Shown: piece after piece, positions 37,609 through 49,400 of the stretch
Layout: every line of letters starts with the position of its first letter
How positions within the stretch are numbered: position 1 is the first letter of the stretch
DNA from: Pomacea canaliculata
Lineage: Eukaryota > Mollusca > Gastropoda > Architaenioglossa > Ampullariidae
Reading direction: 5' to 3'
DNA length: 64,000 nt
NCBI RefSeq assembly: GCF_003073045.1
Contig: NC_037590.1
Span: 19,114,208-19,178,207, forward strand
Position numbers and translations under genes: made by a program
Notes under the pieces: generated by a model
Seen by the model: only the letters and a program-made list of their open reading frames with translations
Database searches by the model: none
Told to the model about the DNA's origin: nothing

Positions 37609-40600
37609 AATCATCATCATCACTGATGCTCACTTTAACCGCAACCTATGTCCCACTGCAAGTCTACCTCTCTTATTAAAGCTCCAATGACTTCTCTTGC
37701 TGTCATCTCTATTAGTCTTCAGCTCCGATTCTAGAGTTAATCGCCATTTCCTCGCCTTTTGTGTTCCCTGTAGCTCTAGTGTACGTCACCAGGAAGGATT
37801 CTGGTTGACACAACGGATCAAATTTATGCGATAAGGAGAGTGTGTATCACCTGACTACAAATGCTTGAATTGGAGTCAATTAATCTTGGCTTGCAAACCG
37901 TACCGGATACATCCCCAAAGTCTAGTGGTCCATCTCTTCTTTCTTGAGTTTTGCCCGAAACTCCCCAAATTGCAATGTCTGTGTAACAGATATCAGCAGT
38001 CCCATACCACCGACATTCAGTTTGCTTTTGCTACTCAGGTATTGGCGAGTAAATGGCCGTCGTCAGTAATGTGTCTTATCGACTCTGTTATCATCAGCGC
38101 AGACGACCGACTGTCGGAGAGACGCGACGCCCTGGTTGTGGTGCAGCACACGGGAGAACTGTTGTGGATGCCGCAGGCCATGCTGAACAGCTCCTGCTCC
38201 TTCAACACACTCTTCTTCCCTTTCGACGAACAAGAATGCACGTTGAAGTTCGGGTCCTGGACTTACAATGGGTTCAAGGTATCTGCTGTATTATATTATA
38301 TTCAGTAGAATGAAGGCAAACCATGGGCGGGGTTCGAGGTTATAATTCGAAAAGTGAGAGTTAATAACCATTATCTTTTTCTTTTTCTTTCAACGTCAGC
38401 TTGACGTGGACTTCGTGAATGGGAAGAGAAGAGATGGACCTGAGTGACTACACGCCCAGTAACGAGTGGGACATCACGGCCAACCGAGGCCGCAAGAACG
38501 TCAAGTATTACATCTGCTGTCCAGAACCCTTCCCGGATATAACTTTTACCCTTCGCATCCGTCGTAAAGTGGCTTTTTACACCTTCATCCTCATCCTTCC
38601 CTGCGGTCTGCTTAGCCTGCTGACCATGGTTATCTTCTACGTGCCGCCAGAGTCACCAAAATTACAACTCGGTGGGTGACTAGTCTTTTTCTTCCATAGT
38701 CAATGTTTCAGTTCTTTCCTTTCACAGTCAGTTCCTGTTTATTTCTAGTTTTGTAAACTCTGTGTACTTTGAGTGGAAGAAAACTTTATCAACAAAGCGT
38801 TCAAATACCTTCTTACACATTCCTTTCAACTGTATGTAAATCGCCACAAAAATTTAAAAAAAAAACTCATTGTATTTTCAAACAGTCAGATGATAAATAC
38901 AATTAACGAGGATAGTTTTCAAATTCACAGGTCACCAAGTATTGTATGAAATATAAAATTAATCCTGGATTCGAGACACAGCTAAATCGTTTATGGTATA
39001 GAAATATTTAATTTATAATTATTTAATACTTTTTTTCTCCAGGGATAAACATTTTTCTAGCGTTCTTCCTTTTACTCTTGCTACTGGCTGACTACACTCC
39101 TCGAGCTGCTGCCTCTATTCCACTGATAGGTAAGCCTAATAGTGATGCTTGAACATTAAGATAGAAACTTATCATAGGTTTGATTATTATTTATTGTTTT
39201 ATGATTTCCAGGTTAGAACAGTTTGGATCTTGTTATAGCTCTTTTTGTCGCAAAGCGAAGCACTACGTTTCTTGGTGTTAATCCTCATCCGATTTCTTTC
39301 CCCCTTCCTCTCCTGTGCTTTCGAACTCTTCTCCTCTAACAGTTCCCCCTCTAGAAGAAAGTGCATTCGTTTATCATCTTACCAATAGGCTTTAATCAAG
39401 CCGTTGATCAGCGAGATGCAGCGAACCAGCAAACTGGTTTGGAGGTTTACAGAAGCCAATGACCCGAGGGTCAGGTATCCGAGCGGCTGTGGCTCAGCTT
39501 CTCCTGGCGAGGTTCGTGCGTGTTTCGCACGTAAAGAATTTTCTCAATTAACTTTGTCTGGCCCGCACAGGCCCGGCTGGAGAGTGAGACTTGTTGCCAC
39601 CATAAACACCGTCAGGACCCCTGTGCAATTTTTTTTCGGCACTTGTTTATGTTTCTTACAGTTGGGGTGTCTGTGATTATATCTGACAATATTCGTGTCA
39701 GGTAGTGTTGTCGTTGAAAAGTAAACTGTAATATCCTCATTGTTGTCATAATCATCATAATCATCATCATCATAATCATCATCATCATCATTGGTAATTG
39801 AATGAATGATTACCATTTTCTGCAGGAGGTTTCTTCTGTTTGAGCATGATCATGATCACCTTGTCGACGGTGCTTGCGTGCATCTCAGCCAACATGTTCT
39901 TCAGAGGAGTTCGCACCAACAGGGCTCCGCGATGGCTCAGATCTGTATGCCACAATTTAATTATAAATCTTTTGTTTTTTGTCTAATCATTTTCTGGTGC
40001 GACCTTCTTTGTGTATGTATACATAATTGCGTGTGTGTCATTTTTGCACGCGCACAAGTGTGTGTGTGTGTGGGTGTGTGTGTGTGTGTGAATCAATTCT
40101 TTTTTACTTCTTCATATCACTGATACATCTTTTGTGCTACCACGTGTACAAGACCCCCCCAAAAAAAAAGATAGAGCAAGAAAGAGATTCTGCATTTAAC
40201 TGACTTGTCTGCCGATTTTTCCGGCATTTCTTTCCACTTCACCACTTCTTACCAGAAAAACGGTGACAGGGTTCTTCTTGCGTGCGAATTTGTTTCTCTG
40301 TTTTTTATTATTATTTGCTGGTTTCCTTGTTTTGTTTGTTGTTCTTTTTCGTTTAATCTGGAATTATTTTGTCTTTTTCATCTTTCGCACATTTTTAGCT
40401 ACGTATTTTTTACGTGTATATGACCAGTCGCTTTGTAGATGTAAATTAAAGCCAAGAAGACAAAAAATCCTCTCTTAGCTGATTAATTCAGACCTTCCGA
40501 CATGCTCCTTCTTCCTCTATCAACTTAACAGCAAAATCTATTTTCTCATGCCAGTCACAGTTGCCTCTCTACTCTCATTTTTATTCGGTGCTGAGGCAGT

Positions 40601-41604
40601 CGTGATTGAAAATTTAAAAAAAAATGCCTCAGCCAGTCTGAAACCTATCCCTAATTGCGATACAAAAATTCGGAAGAGTATGAAGGACGGTTCTGCTTCA
40701 GATGTGAAGTAACACGAAAAGTTAATTATAAATAAGGACCTCAATCTAGAAATGGAACATGTAAAGGAAATGAAGCCTGCGCGGTGTGTAACTTTTCAAT
40801 GTATTATGCATTTCCCTGCTTCTCGAATGCTGATGGTTGGCAGTTATATTGACAGAAACTTTCCCAGCAATCTAAAATATCACTTCGTCCAGCGCTGGCT
40901 CCGGAACAAATAGCCGTATTAGAACTACTGAACACTCCCTCGGGAATAATAACCAAACTACAGAGCACTTGCTACAGTCACATCTTTGTTGTCAGAGTTA
41001 TTGTTCTTATTGGAATTATCATTGTAATCGGTACTTTATTTTCCAATTAGGAATATTTTTGAATGGGCGATACTAGAATGCCATTGGGAACAGATGATGG
41101 CGATGCATGGAACGGTGTAATTATATGGTCATCAAATAAAAATCAAATATTAATCATTATAAAATGTGATGTACTATAGCGAATTTGTTGACATCATGAT
41201 AACTCGAACATAGGGCATAATTTTGTCTTCTTTAAATACACATTACATAATTAAAGGAAACCCTATTTTAAGAAACTACTCTAAAACGATTATTTTGATA
41301 CAAATTGAGAATATCGATCTAAGATGAATATAGTTGTGTGCGACAAACAAGAAAGACTATATTAATTTTTTTCCTCATTTTTAATGAGAAGAAAAATAAT
41401 GCTCAAAATTGCGAATAAATTAGCATAGGTACCTCTGCTTTTACAATCTTCCAAGAAAAATAAAACGTTGCAGAGGCATCGATGATGAATTAGTCAATTA
41501 TAGAATGTAATGTGCTTTGGAGAAGCTTATAGTCTGCAAGCTGTCGCTATCAGTCAAATGGTTAAATAATCATTTCAGTGAAGCAATGTTGTTGTGGTTG
41601 CTTG

Positions 41605-41636
<32 letters not shown>

Positions 41637-42121
41637 CATCATTATTATTATTATTCACATAGTGTATCATCGATGGACTAGCCCGAGTCATGTGCGTGCG
41701 TGACTCCTTCCTGGAGCCTCGGTGTGACGTGACGACGCCGCGGAAGACGTGGTCGACCTACGTCAGCACGTACCGCAGCTGCTCAGACCCAGAGACGCTG
41801 TGCGCCAAGGTGAGCCTGCTGGAAGTGGACAACAGCCACATGGACTCCAAGACGGAGCTGCACGACAACGAGCTGGAGGAGCTTCTCAACGACATGACGG
41901 GCGAGGAGGACGCCGCGGAGCTGCTGACGGAGGTGGGGGCCATCAGGGAAGCCATGGCGCGCGAGCAGGAGGCGCGAGGAACGGACGACGCCAAGATGCA
42001 GCACATCCGGGAATGGCACATGATTTCTTGTGTCGTCGACCGCCTCTTCTTCGCCCTCTACGCCGTCGTCAACTTGATGGGCATGTTGGTGATGCTGATT
42101 CGTTGGTTAATCAATGAGTAG
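27400..42121 (+). CDS. Nicotinic acetylcholine receptor-like subunit A, alpha type, atypical M2 filter
   Basis: Cys-loop receptor subunit of about 497 residues in 8 coding exons. The signal peptide is [15 protein letters not shown]. The extracellular domain has THGRPV, loop [12 protein letters not shown], the Cys-loop with 13 residues between cysteines ([13 protein letters not shown]), loop B GSWTYNG, and loop [12 protein letters not shown] with vicinal cysteines. M1 is [18 protein letters not shown]2 runs [20 protein letters not shown]3 is [18 protein letters not shown], and M4 ends the protein. The GEK of cation channels is replaced by SPK; the paralogue has SPAK, as in molluscan anion-selective subunits. 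Ligand (acetylcholine) and chloride permeability are inferred from family. Exon 5 carries a +1 frame disruption. Gene B lies tail-to-tail downstream. Confidence 0.85.
33238..33279. repeat. (GTC/ATC)n repeat next to a splice acceptor
   Basis: A TCG/TCA trinucleotide array ends 8 bp before the exon 2 acceptor of receptor A and takes the place of a normal polypyrimidine tract. Confidence 0.85.
33288..33490 (+). CDS. Receptor A exon 2, N-terminal helix and first strands
   Basis: Acceptor TCTCTCGGCAG, phase 1; donor TAT|GTAAGT, phase 0. Encodes [20 protein letters not shown] and PV, then [17 protein letters not shown] and WYHY, the standard start of a nAChR extracellular domain. Confidence 0.9.
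34220..34329 (+). CDS. Receptor A exon 3, loop A
   Basis: Acceptor TGAGTTCAG, donor TT|GTAAGT, phase 0 to 2. Encodes [20 protein letters not shown] and [14 protein letters not shown], the loop A and W.PD motif. The next intron is about 3.8 kb and holds nothing I recognise. Confidence 0.95.
37572..37622. repeat. (CAT)n microsatellite
   Basis: About sixteen CAT/ATC triplets, one interrupted, in the third coding intron of receptor A. Confidence 0.9.
38098..38278 (+). CDS. Receptor A exon 4, Cys-loop and loop B
   Basis: Acceptor TTATCATCAG, donor AAG|GTATCT, phase 2 to 0. Encodes [28 protein letters not shown] and the FPFD Cys-loop with the second Cys 14 positions on, then GSWTYNGFK. Confidence 0.95.
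38400..38671 (+). CDS. Receptor A exon 5, loop C and M1, with a frame disruption
   Basis: Encodes LDVDFVNG in the entering frame. After GGGAAGAG (38421-38428) the homologous [15 protein letters not shown] continues in another frame; without a shift a TGA follows at once. The exon is one base too long (272 nt) or two too short. Then YYICC (Cys codons 38515-38520), M1 and PPESP-KLQL. Donor G|GTGGGT, phase 1. Confidence 0.9.
39043..39129 (+). CDS. Receptor A exon 6, M2
   Basis: Acceptor TTTCTCCAG, donor G|GTAAGC, phase 1 to 1. Encodes [18 protein letters not shown] then [11 protein letters not shown]. Exactly the length and phase of the M2 exon of receptor B. Confidence 0.95.
39746..39792. repeat. 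(ATC)n microsatellite, interrupted
   Basis: ATC/ATA triplets upstream of the M3 exon of receptor A, about 35 bp from its acceptor. Confidence 0.85.
39826..39944 (+). CDS. Receptor A exon 7, M3
   Basis: Acceptor TTTTCTGCAG, donor TCT|GTATGC, phase 1 to 0. Encodes [20 protein letters not shown] then [21 protein letters not shown]3 and the start of the cytoplasmic loop. Confidence 0.95.
40058..40090. repeat. (TG)n microsatellite
   Basis: Interrupted TG dinucleotides in the last intron of receptor A. Confidence 0.85.
41607..41655. repeat. (ATT)n microsatellite before last exon of receptor A
   Basis: About fifteen ATT triplets with one ATC break, ending 7 bp before the exon 8 acceptor. Confidence 0.9.
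41663..42121 (+). CDS. Receptor A exon 8, cytoplasmic loop, M4 and stop
   Basis: Acceptor TTCACATAG, phase 0. Begins [20 protein letters not shown]. An acidic loop with an amphipathic pre-M4 helix ([20 protein letters not shown]) leads to M4 ([18 protein letters not shown]) and TAG at 42119-42121. The exon is markedly GC-richer than its surroundings, which creates long false frames on both strands. Confidence 0.95.
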   Translation, partial: CIIDGLARVMCVRDSFLEPRCDVTTPRKTWSTYVSTYRSCSDPETLCAKVSLLEVDNSHMDSKTELHDNELEELLNDMTGEEDAAELLTEVGAIREAMAREQEARGTDDAKMQHIREWHMISCVVDRLFFALYAVVNLMGMLVMLIRWLINE

Positions 42122-42267
42122 AGGAGAGGATGTTAAGGTGTTGATGCAACTATAAATCGCTTTTTATTTTCCTCGAGGAATTTAGTGCATTTCTTCCCAC
42201 AAGCCAATACGTGGTCACGTGATGAATGTGTGCGTGTGTGGTAGGTACGGGTATGTGTCTGTGTGTG

Positions 42268-42273
42268 AATAAA
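42268..42273 (+). terminator. Candidate proximal polyadenylation signal of receptor A
   Basis: AATAAA 147 bp past the stop codon at 42121, followed by T/G-rich sequence. Confidence 0.5.
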
Positions 42274-45200
42274 TGTACACGTATGAGTAATGGATCTACC
42301 TGATGTAGTTTGAACTAGAGGTGAAGGAAAGACCTTAAAGCGTGTTCCATGTTACTAGGTATGATTAGGGCAGTATATATCGACACATTTAGTGAAATAT
42401 ATCATGCAAGCACTAAAACACACACACAAACATTTTTGCATGATCATCATGTAGAACCCGAATTCATCTTGGCATACACTGTGTCCATTGTAAACACTTT
42501 CTGATTGTTGTGTTTGACCCTTAGGTACATTGATGTCAAATCTATGCAATGCACACATACCCTAAAGCAAAGGCTGACAGTTGTACTGCTGTCTTCCTGT
42601 CTTCATCTGTGTCTTAAGGCAGATGGACAGAACAGAATTCAAAATTTTCGTCGTTTTCCTTAACTACAAGACAGCTTTTATTTGCCAATACAAGCACTGA
42701 TAAGTTCATCTGTCAAATATTCTATTTTAACTGAAAGGATGGATATCATGAGTTTGTATTTAAGTACCCTTTACAAACTTTACATATGATGAACTGTTGC
42801 AAATTTTCGGTGCATTATTTTCTACCTTGCTTGACTTTCTGTATTTCTTTATTTTTGCTATTCTGTCTTTCACTCACTCGTAACGAAGTCATGTATTTTT
42901 TTAATCATTGTGATAAGCTAGACACGTTTTCAGGTATACTTTACTAGCAATTAATTATAAATATTTATTATATATATATACTCACACTTATTTAACAGGG
43001 TAATATAGATTAGTAGTGGCATGTACTTTGAACAGCTTGTATTTAATAAGGGTACTTTATAATATGTGCATACTTTGAACTTTTAATTGTTAATTGCCAC
43101 GATAGTCTGATTTCATTTTTCAACTGTTGTCTTATATTTTTATTGGTAACTTGTAATGATTTACTGATTTATTTATGGCAAATACACGCATAATCTTGTT
43201 GTACTACGGCTCTCTTTGTAAAGAAAAAATGAAGATACAGCAAAATGTTATGTGTATGAAATAAAAACTACTGTCTTTGCATTAAACCTTTCATTCACTA
43301 TGATATGTCTGATTTAAACGAAAGGACCTACAGCCCCTAGTTTAACTACAGCCCCTAGTTTCAAATTATTGAGACTAGATGCTCTAAAGTTTGTGATGTT
43401 AAGCTCCTACTAACACCAGCTGTATCTTTCCACGGTTCAATTATGTTTGAAGAAAAGCCTGCTTGTACAGACTAGCTAGGGTTTATTTGTCGAGATCCTT
43501 GTTGATATCTTTGTGTGTCTTCATCCTCCTTAGATGGGATTTAAAACCATGTCCCATCAGTAACACGTTAGAAGTTTGAGCACCAGCATGTTTGTCAAGC
43601 TTACGAATCGATTCGCTATTTGGTGACCATCACTGATTTGTCATGCTGCTGCTACAACTAAAACAAACAAACAAAAGTACAACAGCAAAAAGAGAGTAAG
43701 GAAAGTGTGATTGATTGTCTCTAAGTCAATTGTTTGGTAAATGTTTGTAATATTCTGTTTCCTATGTTGATTCTTTTTATATCTGATCCTTTGCGTGATG
43801 TACTTGTGTATACAAGTGTGCTTAAACGCCTCTTAGTGTATGTTTTATGTGTGTGCGTGCATGCGCGAGAGCAGACTGTTCATTTGAAAACAACAAACAG
43901 CCCAAGTAGGCAACAAAATCCTGAGACCATCAAAGAGAGAAAACCCTGGTTTACACCCGCAAGTGAGGCCGGTTGCGTCCCCTGACCACGCTATCGCTGA
44001 TTAGATCAGTGTGCTGGCGTGAGTGAACAATGTATATTTAAATGGTACATTTCTCGAGAGCATTTCATGCGGGATTGTCACGCATGGTTAAGTAGCGATT
44101 CGTGTGGTAGTCAAAGAAATGCTCACTGAGGCTTTCCACGAATGATTTTCCCACGAACCAAAACTTCCAGACAACACATACTTTCAAAACACCTTAAGAC
44201 GTATCATATTGTATGAATGTACCTGTGTCAATAATTTGTATTAAACTGTCATGAATGTTATTCATTCAGTTGTTTATTTAGTGTATAATGTATCCAACAA
44301 GCGTCAAGGAAGGTAGACATTCTGAATATCGCATCATTCTGTCAGAACTCGCCCCAAGATATATGCAAAGGAGGGAAAGTCATATGAAATATACCATTCA
44401 TAGTATAAACTTTAGAATGTACATGTGAGATTCAGCTCAATCTATGCAACATCAAAAGTATCCAGCCTAGGAACTACAATTACAAAGATCATTTTCTAAA
44501 CATAATTACTAATTATGAGTCAATGTACACATCCTCGATTTTATTCTTTTATTTTGAATCCAATAATGTGGAAAATCTTAAAGTGGTGATGATCATGAGG
44601 GTATTGTACAGCAAAAGTACAAACTACAAAAGATAAATTCATTTTTAGACGTGTATTTCATCCAGCAACAATATTATAAATTGTTGGCTATAACTACTCT
44701 ACAGCACAGTCGTGAGCGGGGCTATTGTCAAGGCGGAGAAAGCATGAAATGTTATTCAGCGAGTACAAAGACAAAGAACGAAAGACGAGGTCCATCAGAA
44801 TAATATGAACGACTGAACAGTTCCGACCACTTAGCACTAAGCAACCAGTCTTTTTGTTCTCGCGGTTTGTATAAGGTCAAACCTTAAAAATCATGAAGCG
44901 TACCCTGATGTCCTCAATTCAACAGCTAACAAGAGTGGTGGGACCAACGGTGATTGGTGTATGATGGACGTCTCTGATTTGATTCTGTCTATGCATTGTA
45001 TTTTTATAGGTCTCCATCTTGAGTACTTTAGTTTTTCCTCAGAATTTAAAAAATAATCTATTGAAAAAGTTGTCAGATTAAAAAAAAATAACTACCTCCA
45101 AATAGACTACACCGACAAAAGGGTAAAAATCTGTCAGTCAGAGACTGAGTAAATTCAACAAAATTCGAACCAAAACAACCCCTTTTTTCACCTTTGTCAG

Positions 45201-45673
45201 TATCTAACTAACCTTTTCTGTTGTTTTTTTTTTTTTAATTCAAAAGACCAGTCATCATTCAGACAATGCCGACAAACTACTAAAATATAGTGGGTGAGCG
45301 AAGATTTCTCCTCTGAACGTCCCATCTTTCGCTGCCAATCGGTCCTTACAGGAAGACATTATAAAATTATTGCCATACTTACTCTTTCTTCATTATTTGC
45401 CTAATACACAACAGCATCGAAAAAGTATTAAATAAGTGCATACAGTCAATCAATATTAAATCGTTTATTTCAATTTTTTTTTATCTTTTGTGCAAGTGTT
45501 TTTCTATATGGCTTACAAGTGAAAAAGGGTATTTTATGGGAAACATGCTGTGTGCAACACACCTGCCATAGTGCAAGTGAATATTGCATCGGAGACACAA
45601 TAAATATAAAGACATAAATGTTGGGTCATTCACTTACATATAAAATCACTTTCTTACAAAAAAAAAACAAATA
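42274..45673. other. 3'UTR and spacer between convergent receptor genes
   Basis: AT-rich DNA with no coding homology seen. It probably contains the receptor A 3'UTR at the left and the receptor B 3' flank at the right. Frames at 43.73-43.99 kb and elsewhere are short and featureless. Confidence 0.6.
43260..43265 (+). terminator. Candidate distal polyadenylation signal of receptor A
   Basis: AATAAA about 1.14 kb past the stop, after a long AT-rich stretch that looks like 3'UTR. Either or both signals could be used. Confidence 0.45.
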
Positions 45674-45679
45674 TTTATT
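45674..45679 (-). terminator. Candidate polyadenylation signal of receptor B
   Basis: AATAAA on the minus strand about 355 bp past the stop codon at 46033. Another lies near 45463. Confidence 0.4.
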
Positions 45680-46032
45680 ATACTCGTTGACTGAATTTCT
45701 ACTAAGTAGGGATTCGTTACACAACTGGTTACATCTAAACAATTTTGCATAATCTTTTATGAATGTTTAAAAAAAACTATTGCATCTGAGAAAGTATCCA
45801 ATACTTATTTTTGAGCGACAATAAACATGTCTGTGTAAATAAAGATTCTTTTTTCTCCTTCTTTAAGTTCTTTTCCTTTCGACTTCAGGACGTGGAGGAT
45901 TTTTTTTTATGCTCGTGACATTAGAATCAAGCAGCGATAGGGCTGACTTCTGAACAGGCAATTGTGGCATTTCTGTGATCAGCGAAGTGAATCTTCCATC
46001 AAAATGTGCATTTAACTCTCGTCTTCAGCTGA

Positions 46033-46488
46033 CTACATGCAGAACAGAATGACCAGCAGTCCAACGATATTAATCACAATATACACAGCAAAACACAGGC
46101 GATCAGTCACACAGGAAATAATGCGCCACTCCAACACGACTTTCTCTTTTTCGCCAGCAGCAAGCTTCTTGGCCTCGTGGCGTTGAATTACCTCCCTTAT
46201 CCCTCGCACTTCCTCCAGAAGCGCATTGTTCTTGAACAGGAAGCTGCTCTTCTCCGAGAAAGAGTCCCAGCTGCACGACTCGAAGGATTCTTGTTTGGCG
46301 AACATTCTCGAGTCGGTTTCGTGGTCCAGGAGTCGAAGTTTGACAAACTTGACTTCTGGCTCGGGTAGTTTGCCGTTCTGCTCGTTGGAGGTGGTCCAGC
46401 TGATGGTGGCGCCACCTGTTTGCTCGTAGCGTGGGATTTGCACTTTTTCATGTACGCAAAACACTCGCGACAACCAGTCGATCATGAG
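46033..46488 (-). CDS. Receptor B exon 7, cytoplasmic loop, M4 and stop
   Basis: Acceptor CTTTTCAG, phase 0. Begins LMIDWLSRVFCVHEK. The loop ends in an amphipathic helix (LLEEVRGIREVIQRHEAKKL) before M4 (LCFAVYIVINIVGLLVIL) and TAG at 46033. Little loop sequence is shared with receptor A apart from the pre-M4 helix. Confidence 0.95.
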   Translation of the reverse strand, partial: LMIDWLSRVFCVHEKVQIPRYEQTGGATISWTTSNEQNGKLPEPEVKFVKLRLLDHETDSRMFAKQESFESCSWDSFSEKSSFLFKNNALLEEVRGIREVIQRHEAKKLAAGEKEKVVLEWRIISCVTDRLCFAVYIVINIVGLLVILFCM

Positions 46489-49400
46489 CTGAAAAGAGAA
46501 ATTCAAGAGTTTACAATCAAAACAATAAAAATGTATCCGTTTTAACAGTGAAAAGTAAACATGTTGCATGTTGCGTGACAACCGTTTTTACGTCTTCTGA
46601 TAGGTCAGACCATCACTGGTATCTTTCTGATTAATGTTTGCCTAGAACTTTGTTTTCCTCTTTTGTGGTTTTTATGTCTTACTTTTTTCTCTAGGTTTTT
46701 GTTGAGAAGAAAGCGAGGAAGCTGATGAGAAAGAAAGAAATACATGAATGAGTAGAATTCTAATTCTTAAGAGAAGGCTAAAAACAAAAAGATCAAGCAG
46801 GTGTGTTTGTCAAGCTGCACATAAGCACACGTTAATCAGACAAAGTTAACTCATACATCAATGTCATTCAGATACTAACACTTATTATACATGCTTATAT
46901 AAAGATGTGGGATTCCCTTAATAATTTCCGGGAATTTTCCAAGTGTCTGCTTAATTGTAGAACATAAAGTGTGAACATAATAAAATGTCATTTGTGCAGA
47001 TTGAGAGTGCAAGACTATAATTTGGTCGAGTTGTACGTAGTCTGTTACAACATCTGCTGCTCACGACATGTGTACATACAGCACACATACTTTAAAAAAT
47101 CTTATAATGATATAATAGAGTAATTGTGTGCAAGGAAGGTTATCAGGTTAATAGGCTATACCGGTTTCATGCATAATTTGTTTCTTTTTCTCCTTCATTT
47201 CTAAATGCAGTTTGGGGGCTTGTCTGCTTCAAGAGAGTCTCTCGAACTTTGAATGACGATAACAACATGTTGTCACAGAATGTCATCTTGTACTACTTTC
47301 TTTTATTGGCCTCCCTAACAGCACCCAAAGTCGACCTTCTTACACTTCTTCCGCCATTATGCTTGTCAAAGACGAGAGGAAGAAAATATTCCATTATCGC
47401 TTCTTCAAATTTGTCAGATGGCTGCGGAAATGTACTTATTATCTTCTACTGCACGCGCTTACAGAGGGTCATTGACCCTTGTGTATGAGGGCCTCCACGT
47501 AACTCGCTGTCACGGATGAAAAGCCGTTGTCAACACATGGTGACGTACGTGATGCTAACGTCACGTAGAAGCCTCACGTCCTGAGTGGTGCTCACAGTCT
47601 TCAGGGGAGCATTCCAAGCACATTTTTGCTTTGATGATAGGGTGTTTCACCACGTGACTGCTTCTGTTTCAGGAAGGGCATCGCGACATGTCCGAGCAGA
47701 CATCTCTCACCACATTTCATTGACAGCGATGTGAGCGAAAGCAGCACCCAGGAACATCGCGTGGCAAAATCAATGAAAGGAACAATTTGGGAAGAAATTT
47801 GTTTTTTTAAGTAAAGGAGTCGATACAGATTGCCATCATGCAGTTCGAATCAATGGGAGCAAATCACTGTAGTTCCCTTGGCCACCCAAAAGAAAAGAAG
47901 TTCAGGTAGTAAATAACTGCAATTATCTTTTCCCGGATTCTCCCTGAAAATAATGGCCTGTAAAGTATGTCTATAAACTTCTCTTTTGCACAGCCGGGTA
48001 TCTCACTTGATTTCTCCATTTTTGAATGAGATCGGACGTTCAAACCGCTAACACCGTTAATACACTTTGTGGGCCCGTAACTACAAATAAAACAAAAGTC
48101 TGAAAATCCTGGTGGATCAAGGGTTGTCATGACAGTAAGAAATCCTCTTGAACTCCTAACATCAAATGAAAAAAATGCTTTGGGTGCGCAAGGAAGCAAT
48201 GGTCGCAAGAAGAATTTAAAATGTGCTGATAAAACATTTAAGATGTATTCGTTATATTATATTTAGAGACACCTTCTAAAGGTTGTCAAGCAATTCATAC
48301 TGTGTTCATGTGAGTCAATATCCTGACAGATATGATCACAAAACACGCTCGTTGTCATCAACAGTTTTATGTTGATTATATAATAATAATGATAAGATGT
48401 GAAATTATTGTCTGTCCATGCCCATGGCCTTTATGTGCGCCATGAACGTGATGTCTATTTTTGCATCTAATAATAAGAAAATAATGGAGAATTTATAACA
48501 AGAATAAGAGAACCAGAAGAAAAAAATTATTTAAAGGACATTAACACCACTCGTTCTTCACTCTCTGCCTTTCTTGCTTGCACACACACACAGGTGAGTT
48601 CAGTGTAACTGTCTTTTAAATGTCTTGTTATTATTATTTAAGGTTTTGCTGACATAACTTTGAGGTTCAGTTTTCTATTGATTGCCTTAATTGTTTCTGG
48701 ATTTTTCAAAAACCTGACATTGTCCAGTGTGAGAGAGAAGGAGAGAAGAAGGGGCTGAGGGGGCGGTGGAGCTCAACCTCATCACTAAACAGGTGAGAAC
48801 AACGATTACCGTTCTTAGCCAAGGCGGCGCTTTGTTGATTCTGATGCCGCGGAAGAACATGTTGGCAGCGACACACGCGAGGACAGTGGACATGGTGATC
48901 ATTATCATGCTCAGGCAGAAGTAGGCACCTGCACACCAGTGGTCAGGACTTAATGTAGGCAAAGACAACAACAGACGTTGGCCATCTGTTTGTTTTCTTC
49001 GATAAAACACGTGTTCTTGGTAAACACCCATAATATTATTTCAAAATATTTTTATGACGGTTATACGTCAATTGTGATATGGTCGAATGTTCTTCCATAT
49101 GTTTTTGTTAAGAATTGACATAATTATCTAATTTTGTTTTTAGAACAATCTATACCAAAACGGCGGCAGTAAGGAATTGTAAATGATACAATGGTTCTAG
49201 TTTTTGCGTACAAATAGTTGGAGACAAGAAAACACACACACACACAGACAAATATTCGCGCCGACTAACCAATGAGTGGAATGGAGGCTGCTGTTCGAGG
49301 TGTAAAGTCCGCGAGGACCATCAAGAGAAAGAAAAAAGCGACGAAGACACTCATTCCTGAAACAGAAAAAAAGTTGACACGAGTGCAGACAAGTCTTTCT

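Noticed and set aside
41749-42117. Second long plus-strand frame and two minus-strand frames over receptor A exon 8
   Set aside because: Shadows of the GC-rich coding exon; the receptor frame has M4 and splicing support.
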